A DNA stretch of 22,915 nt from Nitrospirota bacterium (GTDB lineage Bacteria; Nitrospirota; Thermodesulfovibrionia; Thermodesulfovibrionales; JdFR-85), in assembly GCA_013152195.1 (NCBI GenBank), contig JAADGU010000136.1, forward strand, positions 1 through 22,915. The letters are read 5' to 3'. A program made the position numbers and the translations under genes. The notes under the pieces are model-generated. The model saw only the letters and a program-made list of their open reading frames with translations, was not told the DNA's origin and made no database searches. Of this stretch, positions 8,076 through 16,326 are shown piece by piece (the stretch's first letter is position 1; each line of letters begins with the position of its first letter).

Positions 8076-8110
8076 AAAAACATGGGTATCTTGCGATACC
8101 CATGTTTTTT
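8076..8110 (+). terminator. Rho-independent terminator after HX3
   Basis: A perfect 15-bp stem is formed by 8076-8090 (AAAAACATGGGTATC) and 8095-8109, with the four-base loop TTGC; six T residues close the downstream arm. The A-rich start of the upstream arm means it could also stop transcription from the opposite direction. It lies 40 bases after the HX3 stop codon. Confidence 0.92.
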
Positions 8111-8219
8111 ATGGATGCCCTGATATTGAATGAAGAAGGGGCAGGGGGGATGGTTCTAAAAATTATAGTATGTCAATGCCGTATCTTGTTTTATGATTGA
8201 GAATTGATTCAGGAGGTTT

Positions 8220-9155
8220 ATGTTTCGTATCCTCACCATAGTTGTTTCCTTTGTACTGCCCTTTATTCTCGTCCAGGGCAAGATAGAGGCCCAGTTGCAG
8301 GATGTACCTGTAGTCCATGCATACAGCATAGTGGAAGGAGAAGAAGACATGTTGTTTTTCCCTTCCTTTGTGTGGGTGGATCCGTTCAGTAATGAGGTCT
8401 ATGTTATTGATGGAAAGAGCAGGATTATCATATATACATCAGATTTTTTCCCCCTCTTTACGCTTGATAAAAGAAACGGTATTGAATCCCCACAGGGATT
8501 GACACTTGATGCCGAGGGTAATCTTTACGTTATTCAGTCTGCCACGAAGGAAAACCCCAGGCAGAGGATTTCTGTTTTCAATGCATGTCTTAAGTGGGTG
8601 CGTGATATTTATCTGGAGGGTTTTGAGGGCTCTGAGACGTTTAACCCATACCGGCTGGCCATGGATAAAGCGGGCAATATATATGTGGCAGGGGCCTACT
8701 TCCCCGGAGTTCTCGTTCTGAATAATCAGGGGCGTTTCCTGGAGATGGTATCTCCAGAGGAGGAAGGGAGAAGGGTGAAGTTAAATTATGTGACCCTGGA
8801 TAAGGCCGGCAGGATGTATCTTGTCAGCGAGGAGATGGGACATGTATATGTCTATGACAAAAACAGGAAGTTTCTCTTCAGGTTTGGCCGGAAAGGGGGC
8901 AGTACAGGCAAGCTGAGCCGTCCGATGGCTGTTGGAATAGATAATCGGAATGGAACTCTCTATGTGGTGGATTATATGCGTCATACTGTTTCTGTGTATG
9001 ATAAGGAGGGCAGGTATCTGTTTGAATTTGGGGGGTTGGGCCTGTCAGCTGGATGGTTTCAGTACCCCAGGGATATATCCGTTGACCCAACAGGCAGGAT
9101 ACTTATTGCTGATACCTTTAATAACAGGGTGGAAGTGTATCAACCAAAAAAATAG
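8220..9155 (+). CDS. Exported NHL-repeat six-bladed beta-propeller protein
   Basis: A 311-residue protein with a short N-terminal hydrophobic signal (MFRILTIVVSFVLPFILVQG) followed by about six NHL-type blades. Typical blade signatures recur: PQGLTLDAEGNLYVIQ, PYRLAMDKAGNIYVAG, LNYVTLDKAGRMYLVS, RPMAVGIDNRNGTLYVVD and YPRDISVDPTGRILIADTFNNRVEVY, each ending in a hydrophobic strand such as VSVYDKEGRYLF. NHL propellers are binding scaffolds, not usually enzymes, and such proteins often accompany multihaem cytochrome genes in metal-reducing bacteria. There is no CXXCH, so it is probably a structural or docking partner in the periplasm or outside the outer membrane. AGGAGG lies three bases before ATG 8220. 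It follows the HX3 terminator and opens the run of non-cytochrome genes reaching 18077. Confidence 0.88.
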   Translation: MFRILTIVVSFVLPFILVQGKIEAQLQDVPVVHAYSIVEGEEDMLFFPSFVWVDPFSNEVYVIDGKSRIIIYTSDFFPLFTLDKRNGIESPQGLTLDAEGNLYVIQSATKENPRQRISVFNACLKWVRDIYLEGFEGSETFNPYRLAMDKAGNIYVAGAYFPGVLVLNNQGRFLEMVSPEEEGRRVKLNYVTLDKAGRMYLVSEEMGHVYVYDKNRKFLFRFGRKGGSTGKLSRPMAVGIDNRNGTLYVVDYMRHTVSVYDKEGRYLFEFGGLGLSAGWFQYPRDISVDPTGRILIADTFNNRVEVYQPKK

Positions 9156-9254
9156 CCGTGGCTGTAAAGTTAATCAGGTCTGAGAAGATATGGCAAGTGA
9201 TCCATAGGAAGAATCATCAAATTATGTTGATTGCAAATACTAAAACAGGAATTT

Positions 9255-10856
9255 ATGCCGAACAACATACAACTTCATAAAGAGACTTTTGTTCTATCAG
9301 GGAGTATCATGCTACTGCTCCTCTGCTCGATGCTCCTTTTAGCGGGATGCACTGCAATTAAGGGACAGCAGGGTGTCTCAGTGCACTCCCAGGGACAGAT
9401 TGACCTGTTTCTGAAGGGGGCGGAGGATACTTCTGTAGATATTTCTTTTGATCTGACCTCAGTTGACATTATGGCAGAGGATGGTTCCTATCGGGAGATA
9501 ATGGGCACCCCTCTGAATATAAATTCCCTGGACATGAAGGGCCGACAGATACTTTTAGCTGAAAAAAGTCTGCCGGAGGGCAGATACAAAAAACTGAGGC
9601 TTGTTGTCAGCCGGGCATTGATCAGGAGAAAAGGCAGCGTAGCACGTTTGGCCCTGCCTGCCGGGGGGATAGAGATAGCCGTAAATATTGCGGTATATAA
9701 AGACCAGAACACATCGTTGTTCCTGACCTGGAATGCAGATGCATCTGTTGTTGATGGATACATCTTTAACCCTGTTTTTTCTGTTAAGGGTCAGGTTCCT
9801 GAGCTCAGCAGCCTCCTTGTTTATGTTACCAATGAGGATTCGAATAACGTTTCCGTGATTAACAGACAATTAGGTGAGGTAGTAGCAACTGTAAGGGTTG
9901 GAAGGAATCCAAGGGGGATTGCTGCAGGCCTGAGGAGGGACCGGTTAAGGGTTTATGTTGCCAATTCAGGCTCTAACAGCATTTCAGTGATTGACCCCAC
10001 CACAAATAAGGTGGAACAGGAGATACCGATCCGGTTTGGCAGTGCGCCGGAAGGGATAGCGGTAGCCATGGGGGCCTCTGGAGGGGAACTCCTTTTTGTG
10101 GCCGATTATGGCTCTGACACAGTATCAGTTGTTGATGCCACAACCTATCAGGAAATAGACAAGATAGATGTCGGCAATGGTCCGATAGCGGTGGCTGTAG
10201 ACCCTCCGTCAGAGACTGTTATGGCTTCGCGGTTTCTCAGCCTTGCGAATGCTAATATTTTAAGGAATTACCGTGAGAGATATTTTAATGTGTATGTCGT
10301 TAACAGGGATTCCAGGGATGTCTCGGTGCTGAGAATGGATATTCAGGGAGGCAGGTTTGAAGAGGTTGCCAGGTTAAGTGTGGAATGGAACCCTGTGGCC
10401 CTTGCTATAGACTATCAGAGAGGGAAGGTTTATGTCGCTAATTATGGTTCTGACAGGCTCTCGGTTATTGATATCATAGAGGTTATTAAAGGGAATGATG
10501 CTGGAGCTGTCAGCTATATCAGCGATGTGGGGACCTCTGTCACAGGAGTCGTTGTTGACCCGTCCTTTGACAGGCTTTATCTGTTGAGGGAGGTTCCCGG
10601 CGAGATAATGATTATAAGACCTTTTCTGGAGGATTACCATACTGCAGATACGGTAATGCCCCTGGTAATAGGTACCATACCTGTAGGAACTTCCCCGAGG
10701 TCCATAATCATGGATCCCGAGGCCAGAAATCTCTATGTGGTTAACAGGGGGTCTGATAATGTCTCGGTAGTAGATAAGACTGCAAGAGAGGTTGAGCGGG
10801 TTATTCCTGTTGGCAAGAACCCTTATGGCATAGCGATGTTTCCGTATTATGAGTGA
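9255..10856 (+). CDS. Lipoprotein with DUF4382 domain and YVTN-type beta-propeller
   Basis: A 533-residue predicted lipoprotein. A hydrophobic signal ends in the lipobox LLAGC with the lipidated Cys at residue 32. Residues about 40-165 resemble DUF4382, a beta-sandwich found in exported proteins (IDLFLKGAED, VDIMAEDGSY, LPEGRYKKLRLVVSRA). Residues about 180-530 are a YVTN-family propeller with recurring units such as LVYVTNEDSNNVSVI, RVYVANSGSNSISVI, KVYVANYGSDRLSVI and NLYVVNRGSDNVSVV, each followed by a VGxxPxGIA turn. ATG 9255 has AGGA four bases upstream; a TTG at 9231 extends the frame but has no better site. No haem motif or catalytic residue is visible. Its place between the NHL protein and the outer-membrane barrel suggests a surface or periplasmic scaffold for the same machinery. 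Confidence 0.88.
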   Translation: MPNNIQLHKETFVLSGSIMLLLLCSMLLLAGCTAIKGQQGVSVHSQGQIDLFLKGAEDTSVDISFDLTSVDIMAEDGSYREIMGTPLNINSLDMKGRQILLAEKSLPEGRYKKLRLVVSRALIRRKGSVARLALPAGGIEIAVNIAVYKDQNTSLFLTWNADASVVDGYIFNPVFSVKGQVPELSSLLVYVTNEDSNNVSVINRQLGEVVATVRVGRNPRGIAAGLRRDRLRVYVANSGSNSISVIDPTTNKVEQEIPIRFGSAPEGIAVAMGASGGELLFVADYGSDTVSVVDATTYQEIDKIDVGNGPIAVAVDPPSETVMASRFLSLANANILRNYRERYFNVYVVNRDSRDVSVLRMDIQGGRFEEVARLSVEWNPVALAIDYQRGKVYVANYGSDRLSVIDIIEVIKGNDAGAVSYISDVGTSVTGVVVDPSFDRLYLLREVPGEIMIIRPFLEDYHTADTVMPLVIGTIPVGTSPRSIIMDPEARNLYVVNRGSDNVSVVDKTAREVERVIPVGKNPYGIAMFPYYE

Positions 10857-10955
10857 AAATTCAACTAACCAGAGAGCAGAGATGAAAAGAAACAGTTGAT
10901 TAATTGAAATAGAGAGTTAAAGATGTTTTCAGTCTTGAATTCATGCAGAACGATG

Positions 10956-10985
10956 GTCAATGATAAAGAGTTTATAATCATTGAC
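10956..10985 (+). promoter_or_regulatory. 9-bp perfect inverted repeat upstream of the barrel gene
   Basis: GTCAATGAT at 10956-10964 and ATCATTGAC at 10977-10985 are exact reverse complements around a 12-bp AT-rich spacer (AAAGAGTTTATA). The repeat ends 17 bases before the ATG at 11003. It could be an operator for a dimeric regulator or an mRNA hairpin near the ribosome site; the sequence alone does not decide. Confidence 0.5.
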
Positions 10986-11002
10986 AAATAACTGACGAGC
11001 TT

Positions 11003-13276
11003 ATGCGGAAGATATTATGGAAAATTATCGGATTAGCAGTACTGAGTGCCTGTCTTGGCAGCCCTGTTTTTGCCGAAGGCCTCAGGGGATGGGCGGATAT
11101 AAATAACAGGACTACAAAACAGTTTGAGAATGACGAACAAATATCAGCCAACAGGACGTTTTATCGAAATTTCTATCTGCGTCTGGATAAATCAATCACC
11201 CCGATGCTTTCCTATCAACTCTACTTCAGAACAGGTTTGCTGGATTCTGATCTTACCGACCCTGCAGGTGTGACCACCACCAGTTACAGTAGGTCGGTTG
11301 AGCCTGCAATAGACCTCTTCCTCCGTAACTCCATCTATGACCTGAGCACAGGTTATCGCCGACAGGAGCAGTGGTCAACTGCACACCTGAGAGATGACAG
11401 CAGGGAAACAACCGAGTATTATTATTCACGCCTCAATATAAAACCACTGGAATTACCTTCGCTCTCCCTGCAGTTTGACAAGAAAAGGGACTTTTCCCGA
11501 ATCTTTGTTAATGAAGCAGACAAGACCAGAACCGTATATTCGGGGTATTCCGGAAGCTCAATATATCAGTATTCGTTCAGGGATGTAGACGTTTCCTACA
11601 GCCTTACGTACAGGCATATTGTGGATGAGACCCCGACGTCTATACTGGCTAAGTCAGTAGGTGATAACTTTAATGGCCTGTACAGAATCGCCTACTCCCG
11701 TTCTTTCCAGGAGGGCAGGACCAGGGTGTCTGCTACCTATCAGGGGAACTATGTGCGGAATAAAAGGCATCAGTTCGTGACCCAGACTGGCAATGTGCCT
11801 TTTGAGCGAACGCCGTTCAGGGGGCTCTATGCCATAGATACGACCATTCCCATTGACTCTGAAGTGGATATATTGAATGACAAGCCATCCCTTGTTGATA
11901 AGGATTATCAAACGTCAACCGGAATCAATATCGGTAGTAACGGTCAGGAGTACAATAATATAGGCGTGGATATTCTGACATCACCGGATAAGTCTGTAGA
12001 CTGGATTTATATTTATGTGGATAAAGATGTCAGTGCTGATATTAGTCTTATAACTCCAGGCAACTGGAAAGCCTACCAGAGTAACTTTAATCAACCCGGG
12101 GCATGGTCAGAAATAACCATTCAGAATGTTTCGGTGTCAACTGATATATCCAACAATATATACCGATACGAGATAATGTTCTCTTCAGCTCAGAGTGCCC
12201 GCTATTTCAAGGTGATCAATATGGCCAGGTCCGGTTTAAGTGATGTTATGGTAACAGAAATTGAGGCATATGGCCTGGAAGTAGTTCCGGAATCAGGTGA
12301 AATTAGCGATGTGACGAGGGTTTTTACTCAGGGTCTGAACCTCAGAGTGAATCTGATGCCGGCAAAAAGCTTGAGCCTTATCTTTAATTACTTTATTGAC
12401 AGGACAGACCAGAACACTGTTTCACTCATGGACTCCGTAAGCGGTATTTTTGTAAATATGTTCAGTAAGTCCACAATAGGGGAAGAAGAAGGGTTAATTA
12501 GTAATATAACGAGGACCTATGGTGTTACATCGGCATGGTTGACCCACAGGTTGCTCACTACGACTTTCCGTTTTCAGAGAAACGAGGCATTTGACAATAA
12601 GGATAAGGCGGATATCAGTTCCAATATCTATTCTCTCTCCTTTAATTCGGTTCCCTTGCCAACTATTGACACAACCCTTTCATTAATCAGGAGTGACAGA
12701 TTCAGCTTTAGCGAGAAACAGTCCCTGAATAACTCATTGCTGTTAAGTATTGGCTCAAGACTTTACAGGGATGTCAACATGATTACCGATATGGGATACA
12801 CGGATTCAAAATCCTATACAGCAGGTTCTCACCTCACTTCCCGTTTTATCCGTGGCTCACTGGATGCATTTCTTACCCGCAAGCTTACGGGTAATCTCAT
12901 ATATGGCTTTAACCGTCAATCGTCAGACAGTACTTCCTCGGATTCAAAAGAGGGTGGTGCAATCATTACATACCGTCCGGGGAGGTTTATCAATCTCTCC
13001 GGAAGTTTCAGGGTTTCAGATATCGATGGCAATACAAGTACCTCTGAGGGAGTTTTAATTGATTGGCTTCCCGTACCTGTCCTTAAAGTGAATTTAAACT
13101 ATCAGCATTCCCGTTCCGAGCCGGACTCCTCAACTGACAACTCGCTCAGCGGCTACGGGTTATGGTATATTACAAAGTTTATAGATCTCCGTTTCACGTA
13201 TAACTATACACAGAGTGTGCGGGAGAAAAAGACAGAAACCTATACTGTCGGTGCAAATTTAAATTGCAGATTCTGA
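11003..13276 (+). CDS. Large outer-membrane beta-barrel protein with inserted discoidin-like domain
   Basis: A 757-residue exported protein with a signal peptide cleaved near PVFA. Residues about 28-285 and 430-757 are dominated by alternating amphipathic strands with many Tyr, Ser, Arg and aromatic ends (for example FYRNFYLRLDKSITPMLSYQLYF, VSYSLTYRHIV, LRFTYNYTQ), and the chain ends in a C-terminal Phe (NLNCRF), the usual sorting signal for outer-membrane barrels. Residues about 292-422 differ. They resemble an F5/8 type C (galactose-binding, discoidin) beta-sandwich, with DWIYIYVDKDV, RYEIMFSSAQSARYFKVIN and VTEIEAYG. No TonB box or plug is seen. In this context it is a candidate porin sheath for a porin-cytochrome conduit, comparable in role but not demonstrably homologous to MtrB or OmbB. 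The Shine-Dalgarno sequence is weak. Confidence 0.82.
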   Translation: MRKILWKIIGLAVLSACLGSPVFAEGLRGWADINNRTTKQFENDEQISANRTFYRNFYLRLDKSITPMLSYQLYFRTGLLDSDLTDPAGVTTTSYSRSVEPAIDLFLRNSIYDLSTGYRRQEQWSTAHLRDDSRETTEYYYSRLNIKPLELPSLSLQFDKKRDFSRIFVNEADKTRTVYSGYSGSSIYQYSFRDVDVSYSLTYRHIVDETPTSILAKSVGDNFNGLYRIAYSRSFQEGRTRVSATYQGNYVRNKRHQFVTQTGNVPFERTPFRGLYAIDTTIPIDSEVDILNDKPSLVDKDYQTSTGINIGSNGQEYNNIGVDILTSPDKSVDWIYIYVDKDVSADISLITPGNWKAYQSNFNQPGAWSEITIQNVSVSTDISNNIYRYEIMFSSAQSARYFKVINMARSGLSDVMVTEIEAYGLEVVPESGEISDVTRVFTQGLNLRVNLMPAKSLSLIFNYFIDRTDQNTVSLMDSVSGIFVNMFSKSTIGEEEGLISNITRTYGVTSAWLTHRLLTTTFRFQRNEAFDNKDKADISSNIYSLSFNSVPLPTIDTTLSLIRSDRFSFSEKQSLNNSLLLSIGSRLYRDVNMITDMGYTDSKSYTAGSHLTSRFIRGSLDAFLTRKLTGNLIYGFNRQSSDSTSSDSKEGGAIITYRPGRFINLSGSFRVSDIDGNTSTSEGVLIDWLPVPVLKVNLNYQHSRSEPDSSTDNSLSGYGLWYITKFIDLRFTYNYTQSVREKKTETYTVGANLNCRF

Positions 13277-13363
13277 GGTGTCTGAATTATAATTAAAGTC
13301 AGCTTCAGAGAACGGTTCTCCGAATGCTTTCGGTGAATGGCAAAAACAGGTTGGAATCAGAAA

Positions 13364-13960
13364 ATGACTGATAGAATTAGAAATAGAAAACAAAAGAGGA
13401 TGCTTCCCGGGTTCCTGTTCCTGGCCCTGGGTGCTTTTCTGGTTCTCATGTGGGGATGTGTCGGCCCGCAGCAATATGTCCGGCCGGATGTGGATGTTCG
13501 CAAGATAAGGAAGATAGCGGTATTGCCGCTGGAAAGCCTTACCACAGACAAGAATGCCGGTGAAAAGATCAGAGGGCTGGTTATTTCGGAGCTCCTTGCC
13601 AGTGGAGTTGATGTTATTGAACCCGGAGAGGTATCAAGGGTGCTGAAGGACTTAAAGGTCAGATCCCTTAAGGATATAACCGTTGAGGAGATACAGAAAA
13701 TAGGGGAGAGACTGAACGTAAAGGCAGTAATGATGGGCTCGGTTGGGGCCTTTGGGATAAGCCGGGGGATTACGGCATCTTATCCTGAGGTCTCTGTCCA
13801 CCTGATGTTACTTGATACCTCCACCGGCAATATTATATGGTCTGCCTGGAACACTGCAGGCGGCCCCAGTTTCTGGACCAGACACTTTGGAACAGAGGGT
13901 GCTACATTGAGTGAGACTGCCAGGAAGGTTGTAAAAGAGACTATTGATGCATTATTTTAG
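13364..13960 (+). CDS. Small CsgG/GNA1162-like lipoprotein A
   Basis: A predicted outer-membrane or periplasmic lipoprotein. Basic residues and a hydrophobic stretch lead to LMWGC; Trp at the -2 position makes the lipobox atypical. The mature part fits the alpha/beta fold shared by the CsgG N-terminal region, LpoB and GNA1162 (DUF799): RKIAVLPLESLT as first strand, ISELLASGVDVIEPGEV, LNVKAVMMGSVGAFG, PEVSVHLMLLDTSTGNIIWSAWN and a C-terminal VVKETIDALF helix. Such proteins are secretion-channel subunits or assembly and regulatory lipoproteins. I use ATG 13364, about eight bases after a GGAA element; ATG 13337 and 13400 are in-frame alternatives with poorer ribosome sites. It is clearly paralogous to the next gene (VLPLxxLT, ISELLASG, PGEV, TARHFG/TRHFG) and probably co-transcribed with it. 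Confidence 0.83.
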   Translation: MTDRIRNRKQKRMLPGFLFLALGAFLVLMWGCVGPQQYVRPDVDVRKIRKIAVLPLESLTTDKNAGEKIRGLVISELLASGVDVIEPGEVSRVLKDLKVRSLKDITVEEIQKIGERLNVKAVMMGSVGAFGISRGITASYPEVSVHLMLLDTSTGNIIWSAWNTAGGPSFWTRHFGTEGATLSETARKVVKETIDALF

Positions 13961-14031
13961 GTAGTGAATTCTTTATTGTGAACGGGATAATCACTTTCCA
14001 TTGACTATTGAAGAGTAAAAGGAGAAACGAT

Positions 14032-14613
14032 ATGGACTTGCTGAAGAAATATGCCCTGACAGGTATGCTCTGTCTATTGCTCCTTGGTACAGGATGTCGT
14101 AGCAGTATGCCTTCCTTTCATATCCGTCAGGATGTGGATTTCGGTTTTATAAAAAGGGTGGCGGTGTTGCCTTTAAATAATCTGACCAGCGAGAGGTTTG
14201 CTGCTGAGGCTGTAAGGGATGTGCTTATCAGTGAACTGCTGGCCTCGGGTCTTGTTGATGTGGTGGTTCCCGGGGAGGTAACGGCAGCCATGGACCGTCT
14301 GGGAATCAGATCTGCTTCATCCCTGAATACCGAACAGATAAAGTCCCTGGGGACTGCCCTTGGTGTGCAGGCACTTATTTTCGGCTCGGTTGAGCAGTTT
14401 GGAATGGTCAGGATGGGAAATATCTCTGCACCGAATGTGACCATTACCCTTATGATGGCAGATACAGGTTCAGGGAGCATTATATGGTCGGTTACAAGTA
14501 CGGGTGTTGGTGGCGGGTTTATGGCCAGACATTTTGGTGCAAGGACAGAGACTATGAGTGAAACACTCTTGAGGGTAGTAAAAGATGCTATCCGGACACT
14601 TGCTAACTACTGA
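14032..14613 (+). CDS. Small CsgG/GNA1162-like lipoprotein B
   Basis: A 193-residue predicted lipoprotein; ATG 14032 is set by AAAAGGAG seven bases upstream. The signal peptide ends in LLGTGC, a good lipobox. The mature domain parallels lipoprotein A strand for strand: KRVAVLPLNNLTSERF, LISELLASGLVDVVVPGEV, LGVQALIFGSVEQFG, PNVTITLMMADTGSGSIIWSV and ARHFGARTETMSETLLRVVKDAIRTLANY. Two neighbouring paralogues of this fold suggest a hetero-oligomeric ring or collar, by analogy with the CsgG outer-membrane channel; neither shows an obvious transmembrane beta-hairpin region, so pore formation is only a hypothesis. The genes before and after lie within about 70 bp, consistent with one transcript. 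Confidence 0.85.
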   Translation: MDLLKKYALTGMLCLLLLGTGCRSSMPSFHIRQDVDFGFIKRVAVLPLNNLTSERFAAEAVRDVLISELLASGLVDVVVPGEVTAAMDRLGIRSASSLNTEQIKSLGTALGVQALIFGSVEQFGMVRMGNISAPNVTITLMMADTGSGSIIWSVTSTGVGGGFMARHFGARTETMSETLLRVVKDAIRTLANY

Positions 14614-14661
14614 AAATAATCTATCTTATAACCTGTTGTAATTATTATCGACATGTGACAA

Positions 14662-16326
14662 ATGACTAAAAAAGAACTGAACAGCGTGGCCGTGAAACGA
14701 AGCGTGCTTCGTAGCCCTGACCGGTTGGCGTCTTCTTTGCTAATCGTTATCTTCTCTCTCTTTCTTATTATTACCAGTGTCTGCTATGCAGTTCCACCAT
14801 CCCGCGGAGAGGGAAAAGATTTGAAGGAGAGAATAGCCCTCTTTCCATTTGTGAATCTAAGCGAGGACAGGGATGCCCTGAGGTATGTTATGCCTGTATT
14901 GAGGGCCCGGTTGGAAGGCAAAGGGTTTGACTTGGTGGATGAGGATAGCCTCAACAGGTTTCTGCTTAAAGAGAGGGTCAGGGCTACCGGATACATCTCA
15001 AGGGATATGGCCAGGAAGATAGGGAAGGAATTGAATGTAACGGCTGTTGTTCTTGGTTCTGTTAACCTGTTTTCCCGGCGGGAAAATCCGGGGATTGGTT
15101 TTTCAGCCCGGCTGGTTGATTCATCCAGTGGCCTTATCCTGTGGGCCGATAATGCCTCTGCTACCGGGGATGATTTCACTTCAATCCTTGGTTTGGGCAG
15201 AGTAAAAACCATGGATAAGCTTCTCCCCAGGGTTGTGGACAGATTGTTTGTCTCCTTTACCTTCACTCCACCCCGAAAAGAGATGGAAGATACTTACAGA
15301 ATTGCAGTGATGCCGTTTCGCAATAACAGCGGGGTCAGCGATGCCGGTATGATAGCTACTTACATGTTTCTGGTGGAACTGTTCAAAAATCCGGTTTTTG
15401 AACCGGTGGAGTACGGAGAAGTCAGAAGAGCGGTAGTGGATTTAAGGGTCAGGGAGAGGGGGGAACTGGATTACAGGGATATGAAGGCCCTTTCAGATTC
15501 CCTGGGTGTGGACGGTTTTTTAGTCGGGACTGTGGATACTTACTCTGATGGATTAAATGCTTCCTCTCCACCCGAGGTCTCTATTGCAGCCAGGATAGTA
15601 GATGCCCGAAAGAACAGGCTCCTGTGGTGCGATAGCTCCCAACTAAGTGGTGATGATAATGTAATTATTCTTGACTGGGGTAGAATAAGATCTGTGGATA
15701 AAGTGGCTTCCAGGGTTGTCTTGAAATTGGTGGAAAGGGCGGAGAAAGTATGTGGCAGAACAGATCCTTCCGTTTCAGGGCCATCTTCCGTGGTGGGCGG
15801 GGTTTTTAAGAAAGTTACCTTGGAGGGAACAGTTCCTGTTGTTTCAAGACCGCCACCTGAAATAAAAAAAGTTGTTCCTGTAATACCCATGTCCCGGGAT
15901 TTGCAGAAGAAGTCTGAAACCTGTCAGGGATCTGAAATAGAACAACGGAGTTCCCCCATTACAGGAAAGTTCCAGACGACAATATACTTTGATTACAGTA
16001 GTGCAGAAATCAGCGAAGATGCTTACAGGACGTTGCCGGGATTTATTGATTCCCTGAAAGACGGAGAGATAACAGGCGTTATAATTGAGGGGCATGCATG
16101 TGCTCATGGCCCGAAGCAGTTCAATTTTGAAATTAGCAGGAGAAGAGCCCTGGCTGTGAAGGAGTTTCTGATCAAACATGTAAATATAGCTGAAGGCAGG
16201 ATATTAATCAGATATTTTGGGGAAGACAGGCTCCTTTACCCCGAGATACCTACAAAAGAGAATATAAATGACCCTGAGGTGAAAAAAAACAGGAGGGCTC
16301 TTGTCACGGTAACGTGCAGGCAATAA
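14662..16326 (+). CDS. Two CsgG/LpoB-like domains fused to an OmpA-like C-terminal domain
   Basis: A 554-residue exported protein. Its signal peptide is cleaved near VCYA. Residues about 55-195 and 205-355 are two further copies of the fold in the preceding lipoproteins (ERIALFPFVNLSED, LNVTAVVLGSVNLF, LVDSSSGLILWAD; then YRIAVMPFRNNSG, LGVDGFLVGTVDTY, IVDARKNRLLWCD). A proline-rich linker leads to an OmpA/Pal-type domain at about 439-550 (TTIYFDYSSAEIS, EGHACAHG, ISRRRALAVKEFL, KKNRRALVTV). In peptidoglycan-binding members the GHTD Asp and the later Arg contact diaminopimelate. Here the Arg is kept but the Asp is replaced by Cys, so cell-wall binding may be altered. The protein may link the lipoprotein assembly to the wall. 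It overlaps the next reading frame by 13 bases if that gene starts at GTG 16314. Confidence 0.85.
   Translation: MTKKELNSVAVKRSVLRSPDRLASSLLIVIFSLFLIITSVCYAVPPSRGEGKDLKERIALFPFVNLSEDRDALRYVMPVLRARLEGKGFDLVDEDSLNRFLLKERVRATGYISRDMARKIGKELNVTAVVLGSVNLFSRRENPGIGFSARLVDSSSGLILWADNASATGDDFTSILGLGRVKTMDKLLPRVVDRLFVSFTFTPPRKEMEDTYRIAVMPFRNNSGVSDAGMIATYMFLVELFKNPVFEPVEYGEVRRAVVDLRVRERGELDYRDMKALSDSLGVDGFLVGTVDTYSDGLNASSPPEVSIAARIVDARKNRLLWCDSSQLSGDDNVIILDWGRIRSVDKVASRVVLKLVERAEKVCGRTDPSVSGPSSVVGGVFKKVTLEGTVPVVSRPPPEIKKVVPVIPMSRDLQKKSETCQGSEIEQRSSPITGKFQTTIYFDYSSAEISEDAYRTLPGFIDSLKDGEITGVIIEGHACAHGPKQFNFEISRRRALAVKEFLIKHVNIAEGRILIRYFGEDRLLYPEIPTKENINDPEVKKNRRALVTVTCRQ

Noticed and set aside
13308..13320. 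GAGAAC-G-GTTCTC palindrome before lipoprotein A
   Set aside because: Arms of six bases are too short to distinguish from chance, and no -10/-35 pair is near.
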